Positions 23,957 to 35,361 are shown, counted from the stretch's first letter. The stretch is 64,000 bases of DNA from Bombyx mori (GCF_030269925.1 NC_085116.1:11036001-11100000), one strand, 5' to 3'. A program made the numbers and translations. The notes: generated from the letters alone by a model not told the origin.

Positions 23957-24200
23957 TTTTTTTTAATTGCTTAGATGGGTGGACGAGCTCACAGCCCACC
24001 TGGTGTTAAGTGGTTACTGGAGCCCATAGACATCTAAAACGTAAGTGCGCCACCCACCTCGAGATATAAGTTCTAGGATCTCAGTATAGTTACAACGGCT
24101 ACCCCACCCTTCGTTCCGAAACGCATTACTGCTTCACGGTGGAAATAGGCGGGGTGGTGGAACCTATCCGTGCGGACTCCCAAGAGATCCTACCACCAGT
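23957..24200 (-). repeat. Family A SINE, short form
   Basis: Near-consensus copy from TTTTAATTGCTTAGATGGG to CTACCACCAGT; sense minus, 5' end at the common boundary. Confidence 0.93.
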
Positions 24201-25389
24201 GACAACAGCTTATAGGCAACAGCTTGTATGTATTTAATCAGGAAATAGGTAATTTCATTTTTGTGAACATAGAATAGTCGATTTTAAATTGAATTGTAGC
24301 AGTAGTGTTGTAGTATTGTAATTTTAGAAAACTGTTGTTTTTATTTATTTATTTATTAAATTACAGTTTAATTTCGAACAACAGCATTCGGGCTATCGGT
24401 CTAAGCGAGCGATTTCACCCGCTTGCATCGCAAGATCTTCCCATTGTCATTAACTCCAAATATGCTATAGTTATGTTCTATAATCCAATTACCTATATTA
24501 ATTTTTGTTCAACTACCACGCACTCTCTTAATACTTTTTATTTGACTGTGAAAGTCTACCAATGGCAAAATTTTGTTTTGTGCCTGAACTATAACATAAG
24601 ATTAATGAATCGAAAGCTTATTCTGGATTTTTGTATGGTTCTCTACTGGAAATCAAGGAGCACGTTTGCCTAATCTTTCAAGAGTATACGATTAGATACA
24701 AATCATCGCTGTTAGCATAACAATGTAAACTGTTTAGCAATTGTTTGCTGTAATCCGGTAAATTTCGAAATGCAAGTTACCTTTCAAGCAGAACGACGGA
24801 ACGGGAGTTGTTTTTGATTCAGCTGGATTACTTTGTATGCATTCCCTTAGGCGCGCTCAAGTCGAAAAACCAGCACGCGTGAAGCCAAGCTAGCTCTAGG
24901 GAGAGGGACAGTAAATAGACAGCTAGAATAACCATAATTTTGGGAAAGTACTAAATGTAACATATTTTCCGCAGAATATTCTAGAACAGAAAGGTAAATA
25001 ATAATCTTTTAAATTAAAATTCAAAAGTATTCGATGGGGTGTTGTCTTCGTACTGTTTTTAACGATGATTGAGAGTATAAACGCGTTATATCGGTTTTAT
25101 TGGAGATGAAAGTGGTGTGGTGTGATGAGTCGTGGAGGTATGTATACGACAAAGGGAAGATCTTCCACCTAGCGGGTGAAATTGCTCGGTAGATCGACAG
25201 CCCGAATGTTATTGTCCGAAACTTATCTTGAAAATGTTGTTTGTGAGATTCAAGCATCTGTCAAATATATTGTATTGTATGATGGCTGCCCGCCACATAC
25301 TATATGGACTAGAGTCTATGTGGGTTAAGTTTGTCTAGTTGAACTTTGATTCGATAGGATCCGAGCCGATTGTGCAGATCATATCGTAT
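24201..25389. other. AT-rich DNA with an inverted dispersed repeat pair
   Basis: CATTCGGGCTATCGG to AGATCTTCCC at 24384-24442 is repeated in inverted orientation at 25154-25208 (GGGAAGATCTTCC to GACAGCCCGAATG). The shared sequence includes AGCG/GCGGGTGAAAT words and may be a remnant of one mobile family. The 112-codon (+, 24335-24673) and 78-codon (-, 25021-25257) frames cover these copies and are not convincing genes. Confidence 0.5.
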
Positions 25390-25730
25390 CGTTGTTAATA
25401 GACAGCAGTCTCCTCCTTTTCCTCGTTTTAATTGCCTCAATTCCGAGGGTCGTGATCAACTCCTCGCAACAAGAGTTTGCCGTGGATCACTTAATGCCAT
25501 TTATCTATTTGATACCAAGTGCAGAGCTTCGTGGATTGTACCATCGAGAGTACTGCGGATCTGGTCAGTCCAACGTGTTGGACTTTTACAACGTGGTCTT
25601 TGTTCCATCCACTTATTTTCACCAGTGATTATTAATTTCTCCAAGCCGGCATCCTTTCTTTCGGCAATGTGGCCAAAGCGTTGGAGGACTCTACCGATGC
25701 AGATGGCAGAAGAAATCCATGTCTAGATTT
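25390..25730 (-). pseudogene. RTE-like LINE, C-terminal coding fragment
   Basis: On the minus strand the frame from about 25702 reads AICIGRVLQRFGHIAERKD, then a segment with RPRCKSPTRWTDQIRSTLDG and EALHLVSNR before a stop. The PTRWxDQI motif next to a basic stretch is characteristic of the C-terminal end of lepidopteran RTE-type LINEs. The RT core is absent. A related fragment lies in opposite orientation at 25890-26110. Plus-strand frames here (78 and 118 codons) are shadows. Confidence 0.8.
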
Positions 25731-25889
25731 TGAGTGAGATGACGGCCAATCATGTAAATTTCATAAAAAAAAATTAAAAATGGATAATCCAATTTGTTAG
25801 GTTGGTGACTAGAGATGTGTGTAATTTTGAAGTACAGCTTAGTCCTGCTTATTCCGCGTGTGCTATTGAGTATTGAGACTTCGCTATGG

Positions 25890-26110
25890 CTTTTAGATAC
25901 ACTAGTTCATGACAGGGAAGGCTGAGGGAAAGAGACCCCGCGGGCGCAGACCGACAAGGTGGTTCGATCAGATATGCACCACACTAGAGATCCCATTCCA
26001 CTAAGCCCTTCATGTGTTCAATGATCGGAGGCGTTGGAGGGACATAAAAAAGAGTGAAATCCTGTCGAAATATGACAGTCACGACCCTTAGCAGTGAGGA
26101 AACGAAGCCA
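25890..26110 (+). pseudogene. RTE-like LINE, second C-terminal fragment
   Basis: Plus-strand frame: TGKAEGKRPRGRRPTRWFDQ, ICTTLEIPFH, an in-frame stop, then ALHVFNDRRRWRDIKK and a terminal HDP-stop. It is the same protein region as the fragment at 25390-25730 but clearly diverged from it, in inverted orientation. The internal stop shows decay. Confidence 0.8.
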
Positions 26111-29031
26111 GGAGAGAGAGTTCATGAAATTATTCATCAATTTACGCTAATCGACTCGAATAATAAAGATACAATTGGTACGATTGGTATTTTAAATTAT
26201 ATGATAAAAACGATACTACTATTATATTATTATTACTATTATACTATTATATACTACGACGATATTACTAACGCCATAACAATTTCATATTACAATATTA
26301 GATTCTCATCGGGCACTGGTGATAATGTTCACATTGGCTTACATCCATATTATTCGAATTACCGTAAGCGATAAATCTAAAATTGACATATTACATAAAA
26401 CATATAACGTATTTATGACATAAATACCACCCGCACGATTTTACATGTAACCTACACCATTCATTCCACGGTTACAAGTAGAATTACTCTTGGAAAAAAA
26501 AAACTGTTAAATTTATTAAGTTTTAATAACATTTTGATGTACAAAATTATGGTTGCCCTTCGTGGAGGTGTGAAGAATAATTACACGGTTCGTAACCACG
26601 ACAGAAAACAGCAATCGTGTCGCGACAGGTTGCGGTCGATGCCACAGTAATGCACCTTCTACGCTTGTTAAGTCGGTCAACTATTGAAATACGTAACTAA
26701 TAGCTATGGTAAAGGACCATTACGTAATTTCTACTTTCAGTTTATTTAGTCTTTCAATTTATCGTCGGGTTGAAGGGCTTCGAATTAAAGACATGGAACT
26801 ATTGGAGCTTTTTTGGTCAATTAGTTTATGTGATTTGCTATGGGTATTTTAACAAAATGATTCTAAGCGAAACGTACAAAATTAAATTTGGCGAAACACT
26901 TTTATATTACTGCAAACTGGTAAGTTACGGGTGACTGTGAATGTTTTTACAAAGCGCCCCCCTTTCACTCTTTTGTCTAGCTAGGAAGCTATGTTATTTA
27001 GAGGATAAGTAGTGAGACGATCACATTACTCGTATAAAAAACCCGCAAAAGCATTTAATTGCGTAAATATTGGTGAAACGTATTTGTGAGTCCACTGCGG
27101 GAACTTCGTACCACTGTCCATTTTTTAGCCCCAACATTTTAGTCATCGTGTTTCGATTATTCGATTTGTTGGGGTTTTGGGGTAGTGATTAGGGGCCTAA
27201 CTCACTATACAACTCTTCTATCACTCGTCACCCAAACGTCTAAATCCTCGAGATAAAGTTGGAAAGGGAAAATGAAGGTAGTGTCTAAATATTATATGAT
27301 ATTTCAGCATTTTGACTGTCAAAGATCCTTTCTAATGTCCGTATCAAAATTGAAGGAGGTAGTACTGTCATCATACTTATTTCTTCTGCAAAAATAACAC
27401 ACTGAATGTTTCGAGTCGATAGCGACATCTACATTGTGGTGTCTATAGTATTCTTGAGTCGTCCACCCATCTACAGAAATTGAAAAATCTATCGCGGGGA
27501 TGACCAACCGATGGGCCTTTTCTCTATTTCTCGTGTAATCGCTTTTCAATTAACTTAAAGAATATATTTTTAAAACAGTATAGTAGAAATTTACCCAAAA
27601 AAAAGACAAAAGTCTATATGTATAATGTATATATTTTTTTCGGAATCTGATAAAAGTTTTATGTAAATCATGAGTTTGCTTAATAGCAACGTATTAGAAT
27701 TTTGCTCTGCACGTTATAAATTTGCCGTAAATGATTTATATGGATCGACTTTGGATTGTTGAAATATTACGAAAGTATACACGTGTGTATACATTGTAAA
27801 CTTATTTATAAGTATCAATCTCATTTGTTATCTGCTTAATTCACTACCATAAGATACGGAAATTTCTTTCTGCTTTCTCTTTCTGATTTTGTATAGGGGC
27901 GTAGTTACTAGTACAAAAATATTCGATCCGATAGTGAGATCAAATTTCACAAGCTTCTGTCGGGAAATTGTAAGCTGATGATACAAGAAATATAATATGT
28001 GATTTAGGCTATAGACGTTTTACGGCAAAGATTAAGTTTCTTTCGAAAATCTGTTAAACTCACTGTACTTTTATCCGATTTTAGTCAACTAAAACTGTTT
28101 ATGATACTTTAAGATTTATAGGGCTTGTATCTCTATGCGATAATTGAAAGTAAAATTTTAATATATACTTGAGGCGGGATTTCAATTTATATTATTATAG
28201 TTGATTTAACATGTCGAAAATTTTAATTATTGACAATTCTGTTTAGCGCTGTCTGATAAAATATTATAATATGTATACTGTTAAGTGTTATAATCGGTGC
28301 GATCCTTCTAATGGTAATCTCGAAGGAAAATACTACAAACTAAAGCAAGCAAACGATTAGGTGACGTTTAAAAAGAAAAAGAAAAACATATAATTTATTT
28401 CTTTTAAAGAATAACTCGAAAATGTGAAAAAAAAAATACATGAAGTACGATATTAAGTCTCACTGTGGTATTGAAATAAATGGTACATAAATGAAAACAT
28501 TCAGAAGTCTCAGAAAGATAATATTAATACTCAAAAGTATGAATAAAACGTTTCTTAAGTTTATAATACGATCTCGAGGCATTCCCAACTACGTTTTTAT
28601 TTCTTTGTCTTCACAACGCAAATTGAATTTGTTGTGATTTAAAATTGTTGTGTTTTAAAATTCCGCCTTCACCTTTCAAGGAATAAACTCGGGGCAAAAA
28701 CAAGACGCAATTGCGATTAAACCGTAAACAAAACTAGTCCGAGCTCTTTGTAATCAAGGAGTAAGGCGACAACTTATTTCATTTACATAAACTGTTTAGC
28801 GTTAGCGCGGAATGCTTTCATCTAAATAATGAACGTCCCACCTTTCGTGTTTTCAATTTTAACTTTTAATATTCATTTATAGTTTCACTTAAAAAAATAA
28901 GATAATATGTAGATCATAGATGTCTTTTTATTATATATATGATTAGTCAGACAAATAATTTAAAATGTTGTATTACAACCGTTCTAATAAATTGGAATGC
29001 ATCCATTTAGTATTTATTAAATCTAAGTATT
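26111..29031. other. 2.9 kb without recognised elements
   Basis: AT-rich. A TAT/TAC-rich low-complexity patch lies at 26208-26265. At 27129-27174 CCCCAACA pairs with TGTTGGGG across a 30-nt loop. A TCGTCCACCCATCTAC at about 27458 matches the SINE tail over a few bases only. No gene is seen; the 76-codon minus frame (27319-27549) is unrecognised. Confidence 0.45.
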
Positions 29032-29043
29032 CGTTCCATTAAT

Positions 29044-29315
29044 CATCATCATCATTTCCTGCCTTTCTCCCAGTCACCTGGGGTCGGCGCAACATGTTTT
29101 CTCCTTCCATACTCTTCTATCATATACCATTTCTTCGCTCACTCCCCTCTTACCCATATCGTCTTTCACACAATCCATCCATTTCTTCTTAGGTCTACCT
29201 CTTCCTCTATATCCTTCCACATTCATAGTTAACACTCTCTTACCAACCTCATTTTCATTTCGTCTCATCACATGTCCATACCATCCCAAACGCGCACTCC
29301 TCAGCTTCTCTGTCA
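29044..29315 (-). mobile_element. RTE-like LINE, 5'-truncated 3' end with TSD
   Basis: The minus strand encodes about 80 residues of the LINE C-terminus: [20 protein letters not shown], then [20 protein letters not shown] and CCADPR-stop. A trinucleotide tail (ATC/GAT) lies at 29041-29056. It is flanked by a perfect 12-bp duplication, CGTTCCATTAAT (29032-29043 and 29316-29327). It belongs to the same family as 2783-2954 and is a relative of 59120-59335. The LGWYGHVMR motif is typical of the region after the RT domain. Inactive, since the RT and endonuclease parts are missing. Confidence 0.92.
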
Positions 29316-29327
29316 CGTTCCATTAAT

Positions 29328-30169
29328 AATAACCTAAAATATAGTCGGTGATTAATATATTTCTATTTATTTTAGAAAGTTAGTTCCCGGAAAACTTAAT
29401 TCAGACTAACTTGAATTAGTTGTAGCTCTAGGAGTCATTTAATGGTCTCCGTGGCAAAGAAATCATGCTATTAAACTAATGGCTTCATGTGAGGCGACTG
29501 GCCTGTATAGGGAACTGTTACGTCCAAAGCTTTTAAACTACATTTTGTTCCATATAACATGTTCAATTTCTTAAGTTTACCGCTACAAGTTCTTAACAGT
29601 CAAAACGGATCAAGAAAAAGGGCATCGCAGACACGACGCTACTGTAGAATTACTTGAGAGATGGGGACATGCTGTTACCACTCACGTATGTGAGCGTATG
29701 CTGCAAACTATCTCCGAGGCCTAGATAGAGTGGTAGCACTTCGTCGAGTACTTGCTGAGAAAACGATGCGAGAACTCGCAAAATAGCAATGCTCCTCTAA
29801 TGCGTAGAAATGTATAAATGCGAAAGCAGAATTGGTTTGTTACAGAATTAAATTGAGTTATGTGGGTTCACAACATGCTCTATCATCAATATCGCTTTTA
29901 ATATCGCGTGGAACTATTGTATAGTTTAACAGCAACCTTAATGACTACACGATGGCTTAAAGCGCAGTCTAAGCCAGATTGCAGTGACGTCATCTGTATG
30001 GTAATTGCGCTCATTCGCACGTGAGATACGACGTATCTTGACGCGACACCGCCGTCAGGGATGACTTAAGCCCACGCTAGGATCTCCAGTATTAAATTAC
30101 ATCTATGTTTTCCTCTTGAAATTTAGCGATTTTGATCCATATTGCTTCAAAATTAAGTGCAGTATAGTA
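29328..30169. other. Unique DNA, nothing recognised
   Basis: Contains a 15-bp palindrome, AGATACGACGTATCT, at 30024-30038. No frame or repeat can be supported. Confidence 0.4.
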
Positions 30170-30583
30170 TCTATATATTAATACGTGAAGGAAAAACTTT
30201 GTATCCCTTTTTACGAAAATTGCGCGGACGGAGGATTATGAAATTTTCCACACTTGTAGAGAATATAGAGAAGAAGTGCACTAAGCTATTTTTTTTTTTA
30301 AATATTGCATAAAAGATACATTAAACCAATAAAGAAAACATTATACACACTACATACCATGTATTTGACGCACACACGCATGCATACTATTTATTGTCAA
30401 ACTTTTGTTCTTGACGTCTGTGGTTAAATTGAGAATAGATTAAGTAGTGTTTGTCTTTATTAATATTTTTCCATAGTGTATTTTAAAGAAGTATTATATT
30501 CTTTAAAAATGGAATCATAGTAGTGTACAAACTTACAATTTCAATTAATTATAGTCGAATTTCGACTACTGCGGGACCACTAG
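30170..30583 (+). mobile_element. Helitron family 4, complete termini
   Basis: Begins TCTATATATTAATACG right after an A (30169) and ends CTAG (30580-30583) right before a T, the A^T insertion expected of Helitrons. Twelve bases upstream of the end, TAGTCGAATTTCGACTA (30552-30568) forms an 8-bp stem with a one-base loop. At 414 bp with no coding it is non-autonomous. It matches the copies at 13989-14393 and 44263-44683 over the whole length. Confidence 0.92.
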
Positions 30584-30959
30584 TTCCAGAATAATTTACA
30601 ATGAGCCACTATTGTTTATTATTTTATGGACTATCAATTATTCAACTCAGCAAATATTACAAGTTTTCGGGAGGTTCTAAGGACAGTGTTCTTTGAAAAG
30701 ATATGTTATGATTAGAAGTAAAACTAATATAATTATCATTAAATATCAAAAGATACATTTCAGTAAGCCAAGGGGAAAGATTTTAAGATCGAAACCGCCA
30801 AAACGACTACCTTAAACGTAAACTAAAAGTAAATATAATCGTATTTCCTGAACGAGGAATTAGCCAGTACTTGGTCTATTGAATCAATCGAAATGTGAAC
30901 CCGCAATGAAATATGAATGCAGGGGATACCGCCAATATTTGACTTACATATAAGTTAAA
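30584..30959. other. AT-rich, no recognised feature
   Basis: Nothing supported between the Helitron and the LINE fragment. Confidence 0.4.
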
Positions 30960-31158
30960 AGTTTCGATAACTTGCCACGTATCGTTCGGCTTTGGAATGA
31001 ACTGCTTTTCACAGTGTTTCCTGAGCGTTATGTTCTTCTTCAAACGAGGCTTGGGAAGAGTATTAAACGGTAGGCAGCTTGGCTCTGCCCCTGGCATTGC
31101 TGACGTCTATAAGCGACGGTAACCACTCTCCTTCAGGTGGGCCGTATGCTCGTCTGCC
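30960..31158 (+). pseudogene. LINE family C, C-terminal fragment and 3' end
   Basis: The + strand reads RLWNELLFTVFPERYVLLQT, then RLGKSIKR and a stop, a decayed version of the C-terminus at 15685-16092. It is followed by the shared 3' end (TCAGGTGGGCCGTATGCTCG at about 31134). It has lost its own A tail and joins the tail of a full-length SINE in opposite orientation. Confidence 0.82.
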
Positions 31159-31584
31159 TTTTTTATTGCTTAGATGGGTGGACGAGCTCACAGCCCACCT
31201 GGTGTTAAGTGGGTACTGGAGCCCATAGACATCCACAATGTAAATGCGCCATCCACCTTGAGATATAAGATCTAAGGTCTCAGTATAGTTAAAACGGCTG
31301 CCCCACCCTTCAAACCGAAAGGCATTACTGCTTCAGGTGGTACCCACCCCCGCGGACTCACAAGAGGTCCTACCACCAGTAATTACGCAAATTATAATTT
31401 TGCGGGTTTGATTTTTATTACACGGTGTTATTCCTTCACCGTGGAAGTCAATCGTGAACATTTGTTGAGTACGTATTTCATTACAAAAATACCCGTACCC
31501 GCCCGCGGGATTCGAACACCGGTGCATCGCTTTAACACGAATGCACCGGACGTCTTATCTTTTAGGCCACGACTACTTCGGCAA
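31159..31584 (-). repeat. Family A SINE, full-length with tRNA-like head
   Basis: The only near-intact full-length copy in the window (about 425 bp). On the minus strand it starts near 31584 with GTCGTGGCCTAAAAGATAAG, which contains an A box (TGGCCTAAAAG). It continues with a CCGGTGCA/TGCACCGG arm and a B box, TGTTCGAATCC (31508-31518), i.e. an internal pol III promoter derived from a tRNA. A unique middle follows (about 31380-31500), then the body shared with all other copies and the T(A) tail. About 20 bp are missing near 31335 compared with consensus. The frames at 31333-31671 on both strands are repeat read-through. I believe this is Bm1, the heat-inducible Bombyx SINE. Confidence 0.9.
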
Positions 31585-31884
31585 ACGACAACTTCGACTA
31601 CCTGTAAAGGCAATTTTTTTTTTTTTTTACGTACGTTTAAATTTTTACTTGCGTTACGTTTACGTTTTTAGTTAGAGCCTTATGGAAGGTCGAGATTCAC
31701 TCGTTTGCGGTTTCGCCGTCAAAACTATTGAACCGAGTGCTAATTTATTGTCCATATATAGATAGCGGTCAGTCGTGGCGCCGTCAGGATTGTAGACTAA
31801 GTTTTGAGCAATACTCTGCTAAAAGCTAAACAATCTCATTACACTTACAGTTCGGTTCTCGGATTTATTTTAACATTGATCTAA
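31585..31884. other. Short AT-rich spacer
   Basis: Starts with a near-repeat of the SINE head edge (ACAACTTCGACTACC) and a T run at 31616-31629. I see no gene. Confidence 0.4.
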
Positions 31885-32229
31885 GACGTAATGAGGAGTC
31901 CTTTGTGAAATGCTAAGACTATGCTAGGCGAACATTCTAAGATTCAAATCCTACGGCAGGTACGATTTTTCCTACGATTTCGATTTTTCCTTTCCTTACT
32001 GGTGGTAGGACCTCTTGGGAGTACGCACGGGTAGGTACCACCACCCTGCCTATTTCTGCCGTGAAGCAGTAATGCGTTTCGGTTTGAAGGGTGGGGCAGC
32101 CGTTATACTGAGACCTTAGAACTTATATCTCAAGGTGGGTGGCGCATTTACGTAGTAGAAATCTATGGGCTAACTACTTAACACCAGGTGGGCTGTGAGC
32201 ACGTCCACTCAACTGAGCAATAAAAAAAA
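31885..32229 (+). repeat. Family A SINE with decayed head
   Basis: The standard body runs from ACTGGTGGTAGGACCTC (31998) to AGCAATAAAAAAAAG. Upstream, GATTCAAATCCTACGGC (31941) fits a mutated B box at the expected distance, so the copy is probably longer than the short form, with its start near 31885. Sense is plus. Confidence 0.85.
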
Positions 32230-32544
32230 GTAAAAACATAATAGTTGTTTACCTACGACTTAAATACGATAGTGCTAACATACGACTTCCCGGTAAAGCA
32301 TTAACAAAGACGATGTATTTCAAAGTGTACTTTAGTGTACAAGAGTAACACCAGCTAGCACTAGTAGGACTTCAGTACTGTTTACAAGAATATTCGTGTA
32401 CGCTAGACGTTGAGGAAATTTAATTATATAATTCAAATTTCAATCGTAATCGATAGTGAAGCTCGAGAATTGAAATTTTGTTGTTGTTTTGCAGTTATTT
32501 CGGCATTGTATCCTCGTTCAACGAAATACCATTTTATCTATAAT
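32230..32544. other. AT-rich gap, no feature
   Basis: Nothing recognised. Confidence 0.4.
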
Positions 32545-32907
32545 TCTATACTAATATTATAAAGAGAAAGGATTTGTTTGTTTGTTTGTATTGAATAGGC
32601 TTCGAAACAACTGAACAGATTTGAAAAAAAAATTCACTGTTTGGAAGCTACACTATCTCCGATGGACGTAGGCTATAGTCTTTTTTAAAGAAAATTAGGG
32701 ATCCTTACTAAACCTCAAGTAATGTAACCCAAGGTGTAAAAAAATTACCTAAAATATTCTTTACATCGCGTGCCCTGCGAAAACTATTGATGATAGAATA
32801 AAATAATGTACCTATAACCTGACGCAAATAGAATGGTTGATGTGCGTGTATTATGATTTTTAATTTTGAAATTTTTATTAAAGAGCGATGCTGGAGCGGG
32901 CTGCTAG
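32545..32907 (+). mobile_element. Helitron family 1
   Basis: Begins TCTATACTAATATTATAAAG and ends GCTGGAGCGGGCTGCTAG, followed by T. Contains the TTTGTTTGTTTGTTTG run and the TGTTTGGAAGCTACACTATC block shared with 21911-22299. 363 bp, no coding, non-autonomous. Confidence 0.9.
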
Positions 32908-33430
32908 TAAAAAATTAAATAAAGGTTAGTTTGCATTGAGATAAAATTGAGTTATAATATCTTTTTACTGTATTATTTACTTAATCTATTCTGGAAACTT
33001 TAAGCCCCAGTTTTAGCGTAAGGCACTCGTGTGAACGATCCACGCTTCATGGTTTTCCATATACCGGCATTGTGGACGGTATCTTTTTAAATGCGGTCGG
33101 TATTGTCCTCGTATAGAATATGCGAGCCTGCGGTTCCCACGGTTAGTACAAGTACTTTATAAAGAATAGTTACGACATTGATACCAACTCAACATACAAT
33201 GTGTGCTTAGAGTATCTGTATTGTGTGAAAATATCGTAAACGTAGCGTAAATCTGAAGTGATTTAAGTGATTATTTTCTTATATAAAATTAAAGTTTATC
33301 ATTAAATTAAAAGTAATTAGTGTACAGCAAATTAAGTTCGTAATGTCATATAATTATGTAGTATCATATTTTTAAAGTCCTATAAGTTACAAAAGAATTA
33401 CCTAATGCTGTTAATGCACCGTGCGGTTTG
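32908..33430. other. AT-rich, no feature
   Basis: No repeat or frame recognised. Confidence 0.4.
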
Positions 33431-33623
33431 TGTGTCCACTGAGTTTCTCGCCGGATCTTTTCAGTGGGTCGCGTTTCCGATCCGGTGCTAGATTCTGCGA
33501 AGCACGGCTCTTGCTAGGTTTCGTGCTAGCAACATCGTCAGGTTTGAGCCCCGTGAGCTCGCCTACTAGCCCGGTGACGCTGATATGGTCTCTCTAGACC
33601 ATCAGCTTAGGCAGAAAAAAAAA
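33431..33623 (+). repeat. Family B poly(A) retroposon, 3' part
   Basis: CACTGAGTTTCTCGCCGGATC through GCTCTTGCTAGG and AGGTTTGAGCCCCGTGAGCTC to ACCATCAGCTTAGGC and a run of A. 5'-truncated. Confidence 0.9.
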
Positions 33624-34369
33624 GCGGTTTGTGATTATGTGAAATAGTCTTTTGGCAAACGAACTTACCTACGAATAGATAGGGAAAAAATGCATCGTCA
33701 ATCCTATTGACGACTAGTTACTAATTGAGTATGATCGCAAATCAGAAACAGAAATTAAATTATTTTTCGTTCCAAAAATAATTTCTGGGCCACTAAAATG
33801 GTCTAAAAGTAAAAATTCAAAACATTTGGCGTGCAAACTATGAAGTTTATCCCGGTGGCTGCTGGCAGTGAGGCCGATAGGTACACGCCATGTTAAATTA
33901 TGACAACCCAATAACCGGGTGTGTTCGGCTTGGACCCAAATTGTCCGTATCGACATTGCTGCCAAGTCCTGGGAAAGCCGGGCTGGTTTCCTGTGTTGAT
34001 TTTAAACGTGTAGTGTGTCATTGTGTAATGTCATACTAGAATTTCATTACGCAGTACGTGAAAATTTTCTACAACACTATACATTGCCCTCTTTAATTAT
34101 AACGCAACAAATATATTCAAACACTTCGAAATATTAGATTTTGTTGACTTAAGAGTAATAATAAATTGACGCAAACTGGAAATTAAAAATTATCTTCCAA
34201 AAACATGAGACAAGTTAAAATAAAACTACCGTAATAGTGTCTCCTATTATATTATTATCAATATAATTCAATAGACAATCGTTACGTTTCCAATTCAATT
34301 TAAGAACAAACTTATCGATTTTCATCGCAAAATTTTAAAAGTATAAAACTATTTTTAAATTTTATTAGT
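33624..34369. other. AT-rich, no gene recognised
   Basis: An 83-codon minus frame (33714-33965) has no known domain. Confidence 0.4.
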
Positions 34370-34490
34370 ATTATGTATCTTTATTTCAGTAAAGAAACCA
34401 TGCATACATTTTGTTAGTAAATATTACTTATAATGTATGTTGGTTATTTTACGAATATATCACATACCTAACTATTTATTACAATGTTTT
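34370..34490 (-). repeat. Dispersed repeat, likely LINE 3' end
   Basis: TTTATTTCAGT, CATTTTGTTAGTAA and ATTACTTATAATGTATGTT match, in order and spacing, the segment at 52625-52735. The minus orientation is inferred from the second copy, where possible LINE coding lies to the right. The family is unnamed here. Confidence 0.55.
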
Positions 34491-34898
34491 ATTCTCTAAT
34501 GGACATTAAAAATATTTATGTCATTAACCCGATAGCACGAATGTGACGCAATATCATGCAGTTTGTATTGGAGTGTAACGTATTGTTCGCTTTATGAATG
34601 AAATGACGCTCCGGAGGCCCTGTTGAACTAGTTTGTGATATTATTATGTATTGTACACAGAAAACACCAGTGACGTGATGCGGTTTTGCTTCGTGCTTTA
34701 TAATAATGTGTGGTTAGTTGGTATCTTTAAATATTTATAAACACCAAATTTGTACGTACTATACTGTTATATGTATGTGCTATAACATGCGTTCAGAACA
34801 TCCCTTAATTTTTAGAGGCTTATGATAAATATCACATAATCGATCTATAGTTTGTAAGTTACAAAGTATTGACAGACAAATTTTGATTTTATTTTCAA

Positions 34899-35361
34899 CT
34901 AGCTTTTACCCGCGACTTCGTCCGCGTGGAATAGTTACTTTGGCATAACGCTAAATTTTACCCGCCTCTTTATTTATGTAGAAAGTGAAAATATTTTTTA
35001 ATAATAGAATGTTAAGGAGCTAGTTGAAGTACCAAAATCACGCTTTTTAACCGACTTCTAAAGAGGAAGTTATCAATTCAAACATAATTTTTTATCTATG
35101 TATGTTCACCGATTTCTCGAGAATGATTGAACCGATTTTCTGGTAATTCTTTTTTCAAAGCTCTCAATAGGAAAAAAAAACGATTTTGAAACATTATTTA
35201 TTAGTGCTCCGATTGCATTGGGTGATGTTATAGCCTATATATAGCCTTCCTCGATAAATGGGCTATCCAACACTGAAAGATTTTTTCAAATCGGACCAGT
35301 AGCTCCTGAGATTAGCGCGTTCAAACAAACAAACTTTTCAGCTTTATAATATTAGTATAGA
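34899..35361 (-). mobile_element. Helitron family 1, variant subfamily
   Basis: Ends are CTAG at 34899-34902 with ACCCGCGACTTCGTCCGCG next to it (hairpin), and TCTATACTAATATTATAAAG (minus) finishing at 35361. The interior differs from the other family 1 copies (AACCGACTTCTAAAGAGG, GATTGAACCGATTTTC), so it is a different subfamily sharing its termini. 463 bp, no transposase. Confidence 0.87.

Noticed and set aside
26208..26265. A functional microsatellite or origin-like AT region
   Set aside because: Low-complexity ATT/ACT pattern common in such introns; nothing specific.
26850..26930. First coding exon ending at CTG-GTAAGTT (26920s)
   Set aside because: An ATG with an acceptable context and a donor-like site exist, but the peptide is short and unremarkable and nothing upstream supports a promoter.
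31500..31584. A tRNA gene on the minus strand (A box, B box TGTTCGAATCC)
   Set aside because: It is joined to a SINE body and tail and its arms do not close as a functional cloverleaf; it is the tRNA-derived head of a SINE.
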